Source: Treponema bryantii NK4A124 (GTDB lineage: Bacteria > Spirochaetota > Spirochaetia > Treponematales > Treponemataceae). Taken from it: a stretch of 64,000 bases of DNA. The position numbers and the translations under genes are program-made. Below, in pieces: positions 43,178 through 51,534 of the stretch. Below the pieces are notes generated by a model. It was not told the origin of the DNA, did no database searches, and saw only the letters and a list, made by a program, of their open reading frames with translations. The first letter of the stretch is position 1. Each line of letters starts with the position of its first letter. The DNA is taken from positions 1-64,000 of the forward strand of contig NZ_ATWV01000007.1 in NCBI RefSeq assembly GCF_000421345.1. The letters are read 5' to 3'.

Positions 43178-44030
43178 CTATTCTACTGAAGGCCCAGCGC
43201 ACGATTGCCAGGGCATACTTCATCTGCGACTCCGGCAGGAAGACATAATACTTCTGCTCGCCTTCTTCTCCGGCGGCAGTAAGCTGCATAACGCTGTTTG
43301 AAACAGAAAGCACTGCTGTAAGGCTGGAAAGCGGGAGTTCCGAAGTTCCTGTTTTTGAAAAAATCGCTACCCGCTTATCTGTAACAACAAAATCACCTTC
43401 ATTATCTTTTTGAACAGTTTCCGTTGCATACAAAATCTTCTCGTTCTGATTCAGTTTGAGACGCTGAAAATGTACAAGCGGAGTTTTTGATTCTGCAGTT
43501 AGCGGCAGCTTATATAGATGGGTATCAACATAAGGATTTTCGTAATCAGTTTTTTTACCCGCAGCACGGAAGTTACGCCAGAGAACAAGAATAAGAATCA
43601 CTAAGAAGAAAAGGAAAACATAAAAGGCCCTTCCAAGACTGCGGCCACTCTGTCTTTTTACGGAACGAGGAAGACGTTCTTGGTCCGGCTCGTCACTGGA
43701 CTTTTCTGACTTTTCCTTTTTATCTGCTGCTGGAGAAATTTTCTTTTCTTTTTTTGATGGACGGCCCGGATTTGCAGGAGCGTCGTATGCAGTTTCACCG
43801 CCGGAGTATTTGAATGGAAGAGAAACTCCACCCGTATTATAAGAAGGCTCTAACAAAAGTATAAAGGCTACGATTGCAATGTAGAGAAGAGAACCGGCTC
43901 CTGTAATTATGATTTTCCGCTTTTTCTTCCAGGCAGTCATAAACCACATGAGGGCAAGACCAAGCGGAATAAGGACGATGCTGCAAAAACAAATTATTGT
44001 AATGATTGAAAGGACTTTATCTCTTTGCAT
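43167..44030 (-). CDS. Membrane protein of unknown function with PH-like C-terminal part
   Basis: 287 residues. Two membrane helices near the start (about 7-31 and 41-62), a Lys/Glu/Pro-rich cytosolic or periplasmic linker (about 80-125), a third helix (about 131-150) and a C-terminal soluble part (about 165-285) whose strands (ILYATETVQ, FVVTDKRVAIFS, ELPLSSLTAV) look like a bacterial PH domain. The start overlaps the end of the ABC ATPase gene by 37 nt; GGAG lies upstream. The final residues and stop come from a family E repeat. Confidence 0.65.
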   Translation of the reverse strand: MQRDKVLSIITIICFCSIVLIPLGLALMWFMTAWKKKRKIIITGAGSLLYIAIVAFILLLEPSYNTGGVSLPFKYSGGETAYDAPANPGRPSKKEKKISPAADKKEKSEKSSDEPDQERLPRSVKRQSGRSLGRAFYVFLFFLVILILVLWRNFRAAGKKTDYENPYVDTHLYKLPLTAESKTPLVHFQRLKLNQNEKILYATETVQKDNEGDFVVTDKRVAIFSKTGTSELPLSSLTAVLSVSNSVMQLTAAGEEGEQKYYVFLPESQMKYALAIVRWAFSRIASS

Positions 44031-44869
44031 TCGAAATCAACTCCAAATGTATACTTTAAGTTATCTGTATTCATTATATCAGAGGGAGAGCCGAAAAGCA
44101 CGGATTTTTTTGAGTCCATAGTCCTTCCCGCCGGCGGCAGCAGGAGGATTTTGTCGGCAAAGCGGACCGCTAAGTTGATGTCGTGGACGGCCGCGAGAAT
44201 GCCGAGATTTCTTTTGTGGGCGGTGTCGCGGAGCAGTTGCATCAGGTGCGGTTCGTAAACGTAGTCGAGGTTTGCGGCCGGCTCGTCGAGAAGAAGGAAG
44301 CACGGAGTTTGAGCAAGGGCTCGTGCCAGTCGGATTTTCTGAAACTCACCGCCCGAAAGCTCGTGGATATAGCGTTGAGAAAAATCAGAAAGGCCGAGTT
44401 CCCTCAAAACTTTGTCTACCACTTCGTAATCCGCCGCGGCATAGTTCGCAGGGCCGGCGCCAAACAAACTTCGTTTCGTATAAGCATAGCGCCCCTGAAG
44501 CACGTAGTCGTGCACAAGGAAGTTCCACTCCGAGTATTCGTTTTGCTGCATGAAAGCAATAAGTCGGGCAAGTTCGTGACGAGGTGGTTTCGATACACGC
44601 CGCTTCGCGTCGCACTCAACCACCATAATTTCCGAAGCACCGGTGGTTGAGTGATGCAAAGCATCGTATCGAAACCACCCGACTTGCCCAGATGCTTTAA
44701 GGCCCGCATCTGCCACTCCGGCCATCACACTCAGCAAAGTTGATTTACCGGCGCCGTTGGGTCCGCAGAGACAGACAAAGTCGCTCTGCTGTAAGCTAAA
44801 GCTAACACCAGATAAAACTATTTTATCGCCGTAAGAAGCAGAAAGGTTTTGTATTTTCAATTCACTCAT
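43994..44869 (-). CDS. Iron/B12-type ABC transporter ATPase with two palindrome insertions
   Basis: 291 residues from the ATG at 44869 (ATGA overlap with the permease); longer in-frame extensions overlap the permease. Walker A GPNGAGKST, Q-loop FMQQNEYS, signature LSGGEFQKI, Walker B FLLLDEPAANLD, H-loop AAVHDINLA are all intact. FecE/BtuD family. Between Walker A and the Q-loop, where relatives have a loop of about 10 residues before RRELAR, lies a longer segment (GWFRYDALHHSTTG...MVVECDAKRRVSKPP) encoded by two family A palindromes. The ATPase keeps all motifs, so it may still work. Confidence 0.85.
   Translation of the reverse strand: MSELKIQNLSASYGDKIVLSGVSFSLQQSDFVCLCGPNGAGKSTLLSVMAGVADAGLKASGQVGWFRYDALHHSTTGASEIMVVECDAKRRVSKPPRHELARLIAFMQQNEYSEWNFLVHDYVLQGRYAYTKRSLFGAGPANYAAADYEVVDKVLRELGLSDFSQRYIHELSGGEFQKIRLARALAQTPCFLLLDEPAANLDYVYEPHLMQLLRDTAHKRNLGILAAVHDINLAVRFADKILLLPPAGRTMDSKKSVLFGSPSDIMNTDNLKYTFGVDFECKEIKSFQSLQ
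44583..44624. repeat. Family A palindrome inside the ABC ATPase gene, copy 1
   Basis: Read as VVECDAKRRVSKPP on the gene strand, with TGC after GAG. Confidence 0.92.
44642..44679. repeat. Family A palindrome inside the ABC ATPase gene, copy 2
   Basis: Read as WFRYDALHHSTT on the gene strand, opposite orientation to copy 1 with 17 bp between them. Confidence 0.92.
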
Positions 44870-45942
44870 TTCCGCCTCCCAAGACAAAGTGCCAGGAAGA
44901 ATGGCACACCTAAAATCGAAGTAATGATTCCTGCAGGAAGTTCGCCCGGTGCAATTACAACTCGGGCAAAGGTATCTGAAAGCAAAAGAAGTGTCGCTCC
45001 AAAAATCATACTGAAAGGAAGGAGGGTGCGGGCACGAGGACCGAGAAATTTTCTTACGATGTGAGGAGCGATGAGCCCTACAAAACCAATGGTTCCGCCA
45101 GCACATACTGCACAGCTCACAGCAAGAGAGCCACACAAAAGCACCAGCACACGCAGGCGGTCAACTTCAACGCCGAGGGCAGCCGCCGATTTTTCTCCGC
45201 CGGTTAGAAGATCCAGCGGACCGGAAATACAAAACATCAGAACCAGCGAAAGCAGCGCAGGCAGCAAAATGAAAATCAGTTCATTCCAGCCACGACCATT
45301 AAAGCTTCCAAGTATCCAGGTGTAAATTGAATGAAGCTCTTTGTTGCAGGTGAGAAGCAGCATTGAACTAACGCTTGAGTAAAGCGTACCAAGTGCAGTT
45401 CCGCAAAGCAGCAGCATAACAGAAGAGGCCTTTCCACTGCGACTAAAGGCAAGAGAAGTCACGAGTACTCCCGCGCCCAGTGCACCCGCAAAGGCACAAA
45501 GATTCACAGGCGAAATAAAAGCCCCGACACCACCCTTACCAGTAAGAGCCATAAAGCCAGGAACAATACTCGCAATAACAGCACCAAGCGTAGCCCCGGA
45601 AGAGATTCCCATAATACCCGGCTCAGCCAGCGGGTTTCTAAAAAAGAGTTGGAAAACAGCCCCGCTTCCGCCGAGCAAAAGGCCAGTAATAAAAACAAGC
45701 AGCACACGTGGAAGACGCAGCTGCCATAAGATGATATTTTCGAATTTATCACCCTGCCCGAAAACTGCCGCAAGACTCACCTTTTCTGCGCCGAGAGTCA
45801 GGGCGAGCATCACTGAAATTATCAGGAGAATAGGAGAAAAGATTTTCCAGAAAAGAGAGATCTTATTTGTCACCCCGAACTTGTTTCGGGGTCTATAAAA
45901 AGATGCTGAAACAAGTTCAGCATGACTAGACTTCTTTGACAA
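44866..45942 (-). CDS. FecCD-type ABC transporter permease
   Basis: 358 residues with about nine membrane helices of the FecCD/BtuC family; FFRNPLAEPGIMGISSGA is the family motif and RKFLGPRARTLLP near the C-terminus is another. The start is TTG at 45942, chosen because GAAGGAAG lies 7 nt before it and no ATG occurs until residue 45. Residues SHAELVSASFYRPRNKFGVT after the start are encoded by a family B palindrome, so the N-terminal cytoplasmic tail is repeat-derived. Pairs with the binding protein and ATPase on both sides. Confidence 0.85.
   Translation of the reverse strand: MSKKSSHAELVSASFYRPRNKFGVTNKISLFWKIFSPILLIISVMLALTLGAEKVSLAAVFGQGDKFENIILWQLRLPRVLLVFITGLLLGGSGAVFQLFFRNPLAEPGIMGISSGATLGAVIASIVPGFMALTGKGGVGAFISPVNLCAFAGALGAGVLVTSLAFSRSGKASSVMLLLCGTALGTLYSSVSSMLLLTCNKELHSIYTWILGSFNGRGWNELIFILLPALLSLVLMFCISGPLDLLTGGEKSAAALGVEVDRLRVLVLLCGSLAVSCAVCAGGTIGFVGLIAPHIVRKFLGPRARTLLPFSMIFGATLLLLSDTFARVVIAPGELPAGIITSILGVPFFLALCLGRRK
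45870..45926. repeat. Palindromic repeat family B inside the permease gene
   Basis: TCACCCCGAACTTGTTTC... and inverted ...AAGTTCAGCATGAC. In frame in the N-terminal tail of the permease. Confidence 0.85.
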
Positions 45943-45954
45943 AATTTCTTCCTT

Positions 45955-46827
45955 CTATTTCAACAATTCAGAAAGTTCCAGAACTACATCAGCAACGCGG
46001 GGGCCCGGCCTTGTGTAAACGTTATCATCTACAACAAAAACGCGGCTGCCCTTCACTGCAGGAATATCGGCCCAGCCATTACGAAGGCCAACTGCATCAG
46101 CCGCCATGCCTGTGCTGGCAGGAATCAGAATAACTGCAGGCTGGCGGGAAATAATCGACTCCTCACTTACCATAGGATAAGCATCCGGTAAATCAGCAAA
46201 AATATTTTCGCCACCCGCAGCCTTAATTACATCATTAATAAAAGAAGTGGCACCCGCAGACATATAAGGAGCGTTCCAGACTTCCCAGTAAACCTTTACG
46301 GCAGCGTCGCCGGCTCCGGACTTTGCACCGCTCTTATGAGCCGAAGCCTCAGCCTTCTTCAGTTTTTTCTCCATGCCGTCTACAACTTTTGCAGCTTCTT
46401 TTTCATGGCCGGTGATTTTACCAACCTCAAGAATCTCTGTCTCCACAGAAGCAATTGAATCACCCTTAGAAACATAGTAAGCAATTCCGTTGGCTTCCAG
46501 AGTCGCAATCAAAAAGTTGTGCATGCCTTCAGTGATGTAAACAAGATCCGGCTTGAAGGACATGATTGTTTCAAGGCTCAAAGTTTTTCCGTCAAAACCG
46601 CCAACCACAGGCTTAGCCTTTGCCGCCTCCGGAAAATCTGTAAACTCACTTACAGCAGAAACCTGTTCGCCCGCGCCAATTGTAAAAAGAATCTCAGCAG
46701 CACTTGGCGACAGGGCTACAATTGATTTTGGATAGTCCGAACTAACAGCCTGCTTTGGCTTTTTTGCAAAAGCGGCGAACACTAAAGAAGTAAAAAGTAA
46801 AATTGGTAAAAAAATTTTTTTATTCAT
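45955..46827 (-). CDS. BtuF-like ABC transporter substrate-binding protein
   Basis: 290 residues. Signal peptide (about 1-21), then two lobes joined by a long helix as in BtuF/FhuD: SIVALSPSAAEILFTIGAG (about 35-53), FKPDLVYIT, then SAGATSFINDVIKAAGGENIF and TRPGPRV at the end. The likely ligand is a corrinoid or ferric chelate. A MetH-activation-like gene nearby makes B12 an attractive guess, but it is inference. First gene of the importer operon; the permease begins 12 bp after the stop. Confidence 0.85.
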   Translation of the reverse strand: MNKKIFLPILLFTSLVFAAFAKKPKQAVSSDYPKSIVALSPSAAEILFTIGAGEQVSAVSEFTDFPEAAKAKPVVGGFDGKTLSLETIMSFKPDLVYITEGMHNFLIATLEANGIAYYVSKGDSIASVETEILEVGKITGHEKEAAKVVDGMEKKLKKAEASAHKSGAKSGAGDAAVKVYWEVWNAPYMSAGATSFINDVIKAAGGENIFADLPDAYPMVSEESIISRQPAVILIPASTGMAADAVGLRNGWADIPAVKGSRVFVVDDNVYTRPGPRVADVVLELSELLK

Positions 46828-46842
46828 TTTTTATCTCGTACA

Positions 46843-46880
46843 GGTGGTTTCGATACGATGCTTCGCATCACTCAACCACC
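46843..46880. repeat. Family A palindrome between pyrE and the importer
   Basis: GGTGGTTTCGATACGATGC...ACTCAACCACC, intact arms. Confidence 0.9.
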
Positions 46881-46889
46881 ATGTCTAAT

Positions 46890-47576
46890 TTATCTGCAAC
46901 CCCACTGAGAATAATAAGAATCAAGTTCCTTCTTAATCTCATCAGTAATTACCGACTTATCACCATTTGTATAAAGCGCATCAACAACATCGCTCATAGA
47001 AACAATTGCGCGAGCCGGGAAGCCGTACTTTTCTGTAATCACTTCGAGGGCAGACTTTGTAGTATCAGGAGCACGCTCTTCGCGGTTGAGACTTACAATT
47101 TCACCTACAATTTTGATTGCGCCAGGTGTAGTCTCCAGCGCCTTGATTTTCGGATAAACTTCTTCAATAGATTTTCCGCTGGTTGTAACGTCTTCAATAA
47201 TCACAACCTTATCGCCATCCTGAATCTTATAGCCGAGGATTGCCCCCTTATCTGCACCGTGGTCTTTTTCTTCCTTGCGGTCGCAGCAGTATTTAATTTC
47301 TTTTCCATAAAGCTCGCTGTAGGCAACGGCAGTCACAACCGCCAGAGGAATTCCCTTGTAGGCCGGACCAAAGAAAACGTCGATGTCATCGCCAAAGTTG
47401 TCGTGAATTGCCTGCGCATAATATTTTCCAAGCTGAGCAAGCTGCCCTCCGGTCACATAAGCCCCCGCATTCATAAAAAAGGGCGACTGTCTTCCACTCT
47501 TGAGTGTGAACGACCCAAACTTAAGCACCTCGCAGCGCACCATAAAATCAATAAATTCTTTCTTGTAATTTTCCAT
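46890..47576 (-). CDS. pyrE: Orotate phosphoribosyltransferase
   Basis: 228 residues. PRPP-binding motif VVIIEDVTTSGKS (about 131-143), plus FGSFTLKSGRQSPFF near the start and the catalytic loop CDRKEEKDHGA. It converts orotate and PRPP to OMP in pyrimidine synthesis. TATAAT lies 7 nt before the ATG without a Shine-Dalgarno. Confidence 0.95.
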   Translation of the reverse strand: MENYKKEFIDFMVRCEVLKFGSFTLKSGRQSPFFMNAGAYVTGGQLAQLGKYYAQAIHDNFGDDIDVFFGPAYKGIPLAVVTAVAYSELYGKEIKYCCDRKEEKDHGADKGAILGYKIQDGDKVVIIEDVTTSGKSIEEVYPKIKALETTPGAIKIVGEIVSLNREERAPDTTKSALEVITEKYGFPARAIVSMSDVVDALYTNGDKSVITDEIKKELDSYYSQWGCR

Positions 47577-47583
47577 AAACTTG

Positions 47584-47589
47584 ATTATA
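47584..47589 (-). promoter_or_regulatory. -10 box of pyrE (leaderless type)
   Basis: TATAAT on the minus strand, 7 nt before the ATG; only a weak -35 (TAGAAT) at 17 bp. Confidence 0.5.
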
Positions 47590-47614
47590 TAAAAAAAAGA
47601 TTTCCAATTCTAGG

Positions 47615-47643
47615 TTGACGAATCATACTTTTGGCATTATTAT
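47615..47643 (+). promoter_or_regulatory. Promoter of the AAA ATPase gene
   Basis: TTGACG and TATTAT with 17 bp spacing. A leader of about 50 nt follows, with an inverted repeat (ACTCGGT / ACCGAGT, 47661-47680) and AAGGAAG before the ATG. Confidence 0.6.
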
Positions 47644-47702
47644 TTTACTCGAATAAATCCGACTCGGTTTCAACCGAGTAAAAAAAAAGACAAGGAAGTT
47701 AT

Positions 47703-49103
47703 ATGATTAAAGAAGATCCATTTTTAGGAAGAAAAGAAAATATCAAAACAATCTCAAATTTCTTTAAATCAGACAAAGATGCGGCAGCCCTTATTTATGG
47801 ACGGCGTCGTGTTGGCAAAACAGAACTGATAAAGCACTGTCTAAAAGAAACAAAAACAACTTCCATTTATTATGAGTGTAAGGAAACTTCTGAAAATAAT
47901 AATGTAAAATCTCTTTCCGAAATTATCGCAGATACTTTTGGTCTGCCGCCCTTAGCTTTTGATACCTTTGAATCAACTCTATCATTTCTCTATAAAAAAG
48001 CTTCAGAAAAAGAATTAATTGTTGTGATTGATGAATATCCCTATATTCGGAAAGTTGTAGCAGGATTGGACAGCATAATTCAGTCATTTATCGACAATAA
48101 CAAGTCCACTTCCAGATTAAAATTGATTTTATGTGGCTCTTATGTAGAGACCATGAAGTCTTTACTTTCTGAAAATAATCCTCTTTTTGGCCGTTTTGAT
48201 CTGGTTATGAATCTTAAGGCTATGGATTATTATGAATCCGCTCTCTTCTATAAAGATTTCAATGACGAAGATAAGGTACGTTTGTATTCTGTTTTTGGGG
48301 GAATTCCTTATTACAACAGGCGCATTGATTCATCAAAGACTGTAAAACAGAATATAATTGATTTGATTGCAAGCTCTGGCAGCCGCTTTGAAAATGAAGT
48401 ACAGATGCACCTGAAATCCGAAATCTCTAAAATGCAGAATGCATACGAGGTCTTTGAAGCTCTGTCAAAGGGCTTTGTTCGATTCAAGGACATTCTTTCA
48501 CAATCGCAGGTTTCAAGTTCGCCTACTCTTGCAGATGTTCTTGATAAGTTAATTAATATGGATGTTGTTCTAAAAGAATCACCTATTAACGATGAAAATA
48601 ATAAGAAAAAAGCTGGCTATTATATTTCGGACCAGCTGACTTTATTTTATTTCAAATACATTTACAGAAATCTTTCAAGGCTTGCCGTAATGGATTCGGA
48701 AGCTTTTTATGACAAATTTATTGAACCAGATTTTGAAGAACATTATGTGCCACAGGCTTTTGAACAGATCTGCAGACAATTTTTAACCCTTAAAAATCGT
48801 TCCGGTGAATTAACTGATTCTTTTGAAAAAATCGGGAAATACTGGTATGACGATCCGGTAAATCACAAAAACGGTGAATTTGATGTAGTCACCGAAAATG
48901 AAGGCCGCTATATTTTCTACGAAGCAAAATTCCGCGAAGGAAAATTAGACACAAACCTTATCTGGAACGAAATCCAACAGGTAAATAATACGGGTTTAGT
49001 TTGCAGTAAATACGGCTTCTTCTCTAAATCTGGTTATAAAGCAATTGATGAGTCACATAAAAAACAATTGATTCTTTATAAGCTTGAAGATTTATACAGG
49101 TGA
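47703..49103 (+). CDS. AAA-type ATPase with DUF234-like nuclease-type C-terminus
   Basis: 466 residues. Walker A YGRRRVGKTE (about 32-41) and Walker B VVIDEYPYI, the pattern of the ATPase family common in archaea and anaerobic bacteria (ExsB-like AAA_14/DUF234 type). Near the C-terminus, EFDVVTENEGRYIFYEAKF fits a PD-(D/E)xK core (D...E-x-K). Such proteins are often mobile or of unknown cellular role. The downstream gene is coupled by a GTGA overlap or a start 5 bp later. Confidence 0.8.
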   Translation: MIKEDPFLGRKENIKTISNFFKSDKDAAALIYGRRRVGKTELIKHCLKETKTTSIYYECKETSENNNVKSLSEIIADTFGLPPLAFDTFESTLSFLYKKASEKELIVVIDEYPYIRKVVAGLDSIIQSFIDNNKSTSRLKLILCGSYVETMKSLLSENNPLFGRFDLVMNLKAMDYYESALFYKDFNDEDKVRLYSVFGGIPYYNRRIDSSKTVKQNIIDLIASSGSRFENEVQMHLKSEISKMQNAYEVFEALSKGFVRFKDILSQSQVSSSPTLADVLDKLINMDVVLKESPINDENNKKKAGYYISDQLTLFYFKYIYRNLSRLAVMDSEAFYDKFIEPDFEEHYVPQAFEQICRQFLTLKNRSGELTDSFEKIGKYWYDDPVNHKNGEFDVVTENEGRYIFYEAKFREGKLDTNLIWNEIQQVNNTGLVCSKYGFFSKSGYKAIDESHKKQLILYKLEDLYR

Positions 49104-49108
49104 TTGAT

Positions 49109-49795
49109 ATGAGTGCAACATTTTTATTTCCAGATAAATCAGACTTCTCGCCGGATATGAAAGAAACTGCCCGCTACTTGGGTTACAGCAGATTTGTTTC
49201 GCCGGATCAGGATGTTTCGGAGCTATTAGAAAAGGCTGCTAGCGAGATGGCGGAGGTGATGAAGGTTCAGGCTGTTTTTGAAGTTTTTGATTTGTCGGTG
49301 GTTGAGTGCCGCGATAGCGGTGTATCGAAACCATCTTATGAGCCGACAGATCAGGTGGTTTCGATACGTCCTTCGGACTACTCAACCACCCTGTCTTTTG
49401 CGGATGTTACACTGCACTCTCGGGACCTGGGCAGAAACCTTAGCGGCTGTTCTCAGGTTGCCCTGCTCGCCGCAACTATCGGACCGCAGGTAGACACACT
49501 CATCCGTCGCTACTCTTCGCTCGACCCGGTGTATGCCAGTATCTTACAGGCGACCGGTGCAATGTTTATAGAAGAACTTGTTGATTTAGTAAATGCTGAA
49601 ATAAAAAAAATAGCCGCAGCACAGGGACTGAAAACGAAGCCTCGTTACAGTCCGGGCTACGGCGATGTGCCTCTGCAAGTGCAGAAAGATTTTTTCAGGC
49701 TGCTGCCTTGTACCCGCATAGGGCTTACCCTCATGGATACACTGATTATGGCGCCGGAGAAGTCGGTTACGGCATTTGTAGGAATCGGTGGTTGA
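49109..49795 (+). CDS. MetH-activation-domain-like protein with palindrome insertions
   Basis: 228 residues from the ATG at 49109 (AGGTGA upstream); a GTG at 49100 overlapping the previous stop is the alternative. RYSPGYGDVPLQVQKDFF (about 170-187) is the SAM-binding motif of the cobalamin-dependent methionine synthase reactivation domain, and SVTAFVGI is its usual end. Two family A copies are translated in frame (VVECRDSGVSKPS and VVSIRPSDYSTT, about residues 66-97), and a third copy at 49787 supplies the last glycines and the stop (GGTGGTTGA). A stand-alone reactivation domain may serve a B12 methyltransferase encoded elsewhere. Confidence 0.85.
   Translation: MSATFLFPDKSDFSPDMKETARYLGYSRFVSPDQDVSELLEKAASEMAEVMKVQAVFEVFDLSVVECRDSGVSKPSYEPTDQVVSIRPSDYSTTLSFADVTLHSRDLGRNLSGCSQVALLAATIGPQVDTLIRRYSSLDPVYASILQATGAMFIEELVDLVNAEIKKIAAAQGLKTKPRYSPGYGDVPLQVQKDFFRLLPCTRIGLTLMDTLIMAPEKSVTAFVGIGG
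49297..49335. repeat. Family A palindrome inside the MetH-like gene, copy 1
   Basis: Read as VVECRDSGVSKPS; TGC follows GAG. Right arm slightly decayed (ACCATC). Confidence 0.9.
49354..49390. repeat. Family A palindrome inside the MetH-like gene, copy 2
   Basis: Read as VVSIRPSDYSTT. Joined to copy 1 by the linker TATGAGCCGACAGATCA, which recurs between the next two copies. Confidence 0.92.
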
Positions 49796-49881
49796 GTAGC
49801 CCGAAGGGCGTATCGAAACCACCTTATGAGCCGACATCTGCGGTGGTTTCGATACACTCGCTTCGCGAGCACTCAACCACC
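49787..49881. repeat. Family A palindrome pair at the end of the MetH-like gene
   Basis: Copies 49787-49823 and 49842-49881 with linker TATGAGCCGACATCTGC, nearly the same linker as in the pair at 49297-49390. The first copy contains the stop codon of the MetH-like gene. Confidence 0.92.
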
Positions 49882-49892
49882 GTATTTGCAGT

Positions 49893-51395
49893 CTATTTCA
49901 AACAGCTACGGTCCAGACGGTCAAAACCGTCTGTGAGCTTGCGGGCAATTTCAACCAGCTTAGCCAGATCACCTTTTCTTGCACCTTCGATATTCAGCGG
50001 CATAACCGGGTCGTGAAGAGACAATCTCAAGAGCATCCAGCCCTGAACACTTTCACTCTTAAAGCTGATTCTAACACCTTCGAAAGATTCAGGCATTTCG
50101 TATTCTGCTTCGATTGCGCGGCGCTTGAATTCTGCGAGCACGCTCTGACCGTAAGTCTTAAAATCATCTCCGGAAATCTTAAAGCGGTATTCACCCTCTT
50201 CCACAAGTGGAGGAAGCTTTTCGATAAGGCTGTCGAGCTTCTTACCCTGACTAGCAGCCTGAGCCAGAGCAATTACAAGCTTAACAGCGAGGAAGGCACC
50301 ATCATCAAGGAAGTAATTATCCTTCAAAGCTCCGTGACCAGAAGTCTCCATAGCGAGAGGTGCAACAATACCCTTTGCATTCAATTCCTTCTGTTTGTTG
50401 ATTACGTTCTTGTAACCGCGCATGTAGCAGAGGTGCTTAAGGCCAAGCACATCCTGCAGGAAGTATGTAAGGCGGTCTGATGTAACACTGTCTGTAATAA
50501 TAGTAGAACCCGGATATTCAGGAGCAAGAATTGCGGCTATCATAGCGATGATAGAGTCGCGGTTGATTTCGCTTCCGTCGCTGAGGACGGCAGACATACG
50601 GTCAACGTCGGTATCAAAAATCAAACCGAGGTCGGCCTTGTTGTTAAGCACTGCCGAGCGGATTGCTTCCATTGCCTGTTTATTTTCCGGATTAGGAATG
50701 TGGTTAGGAAACATACCATCCGGCTCAAGGAACTGACTTCCTGTAGTATCAGCTCCAAGAGGCTGAAGAATTTTATCAACAAAAAATCCTGAGGCACCGT
50801 TTCCACTGTCAACTACGATATGAAGACCAGTGAGAGGCTTGTCGCCCTTACCAAGATCTTTAAGACCATCAGCAATCTTTCCCTTGAGATAATCAGCATA
50901 AATTGAAAGCAGGTCAATTTTTTCGATATAAGCATTTACGGTAGCAGGATTCAACATGCCTGCAAGATTCAAAATCTCAGTAATATCTTCATGCTCAAGA
51001 CCTCCATCAGCATCAAAAAACTTAATGCCATTGCGGTTGAAAGGAAGGTGGCTGGCAGTAATCATTGCTGAGCCGTTGAAATTTGTTTCCGGGAAAACAA
51101 TAGACATAAACATTGCAGGAGTAGTTGCCATACCACAGTCTACAACAGTAGCACCTGCACTAATCATTCCGGCAATCAAAGCATCTGCAAGGGCAGGACC
51201 AGTAACACGAGAGTCACGGCCAACACCAATATGAAGGGCTGTAGAATCAACATCCAGCTTTTTAGCAAGCCAGCTTACATAAGCACAGCCAATCTGCTTT
51301 GCAATCTGTGGAGTAAGATTTACATTCTCACCTTCCACACCCTCTATAGCAACACCACGGATATCGCTTCCGTTCTGCAATTTCATTAAATCCAT
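49893..51395 (-). CDS. Phosphomannomutase/phosphoglucomutase-type phosphohexomutase
   Basis: 500 residues. Catalytic phosphoserine loop MITASHLPFN, metal loop DTDVDRM, sugar loop METSGHGA and phosphate loop in the C-terminal domain (RLSLHDPVMPLNIEG). It interconverts hexose 1- and 6-phosphates for cell-wall or exopolysaccharide synthesis. Mannose versus glucose specificity cannot be decided; METSGHG fits the bifunctional subgroup. AAGGA precedes the ATG. Confidence 0.9.
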   Translation of the reverse strand: MDLMKLQNGSDIRGVAIEGVEGENVNLTPQIAKQIGCAYVSWLAKKLDVDSTALHIGVGRDSRVTGPALADALIAGMISAGATVVDCGMATTPAMFMSIVFPETNFNGSAMITASHLPFNRNGIKFFDADGGLEHEDITEILNLAGMLNPATVNAYIEKIDLLSIYADYLKGKIADGLKDLGKGDKPLTGLHIVVDSGNGASGFFVDKILQPLGADTTGSQFLEPDGMFPNHIPNPENKQAMEAIRSAVLNNKADLGLIFDTDVDRMSAVLSDGSEINRDSIIAMIAAILAPEYPGSTIITDSVTSDRLTYFLQDVLGLKHLCYMRGYKNVINKQKELNAKGIVAPLAMETSGHGALKDNYFLDDGAFLAVKLVIALAQAASQGKKLDSLIEKLPPLVEEGEYRFKISGDDFKTYGQSVLAEFKRRAIEAEYEMPESFEGVRISFKSESVQGWMLLRLSLHDPVMPLNIEGARKGDLAKLVEIARKLTDGFDRLDRSCLK

Positions 51396-51499
51396 ATTAT
51401 CCGTCCTTAATAAATCGTTTTATTCAATTATATTCTGATAGACCGAAAACAACAAGACATACTTTCCGTATTGATTTTTACTTTACGAAAATTATCCTA

Positions 51500-51527
51500 T
51501 TCACAGACAGTATTATCAATGTATAAT
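51500..51527 (+). promoter_or_regulatory. Promoter of the GH26-like gene (leaderless type)
   Basis: TTCACA and TATAAT with 16 bp spacing; ATG 7 nt after the -10 box and no Shine-Dalgarno. Confidence 0.7.
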
Positions 51528-51534
51528 TGATAAT

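Noticed and set aside
47661-47689. Intrinsic terminator before the AAA ATPase gene
   Set aside because: The hairpin is followed by an A-run, not a T-run, on the + strand, and no T-run follows it on the minus strand either.
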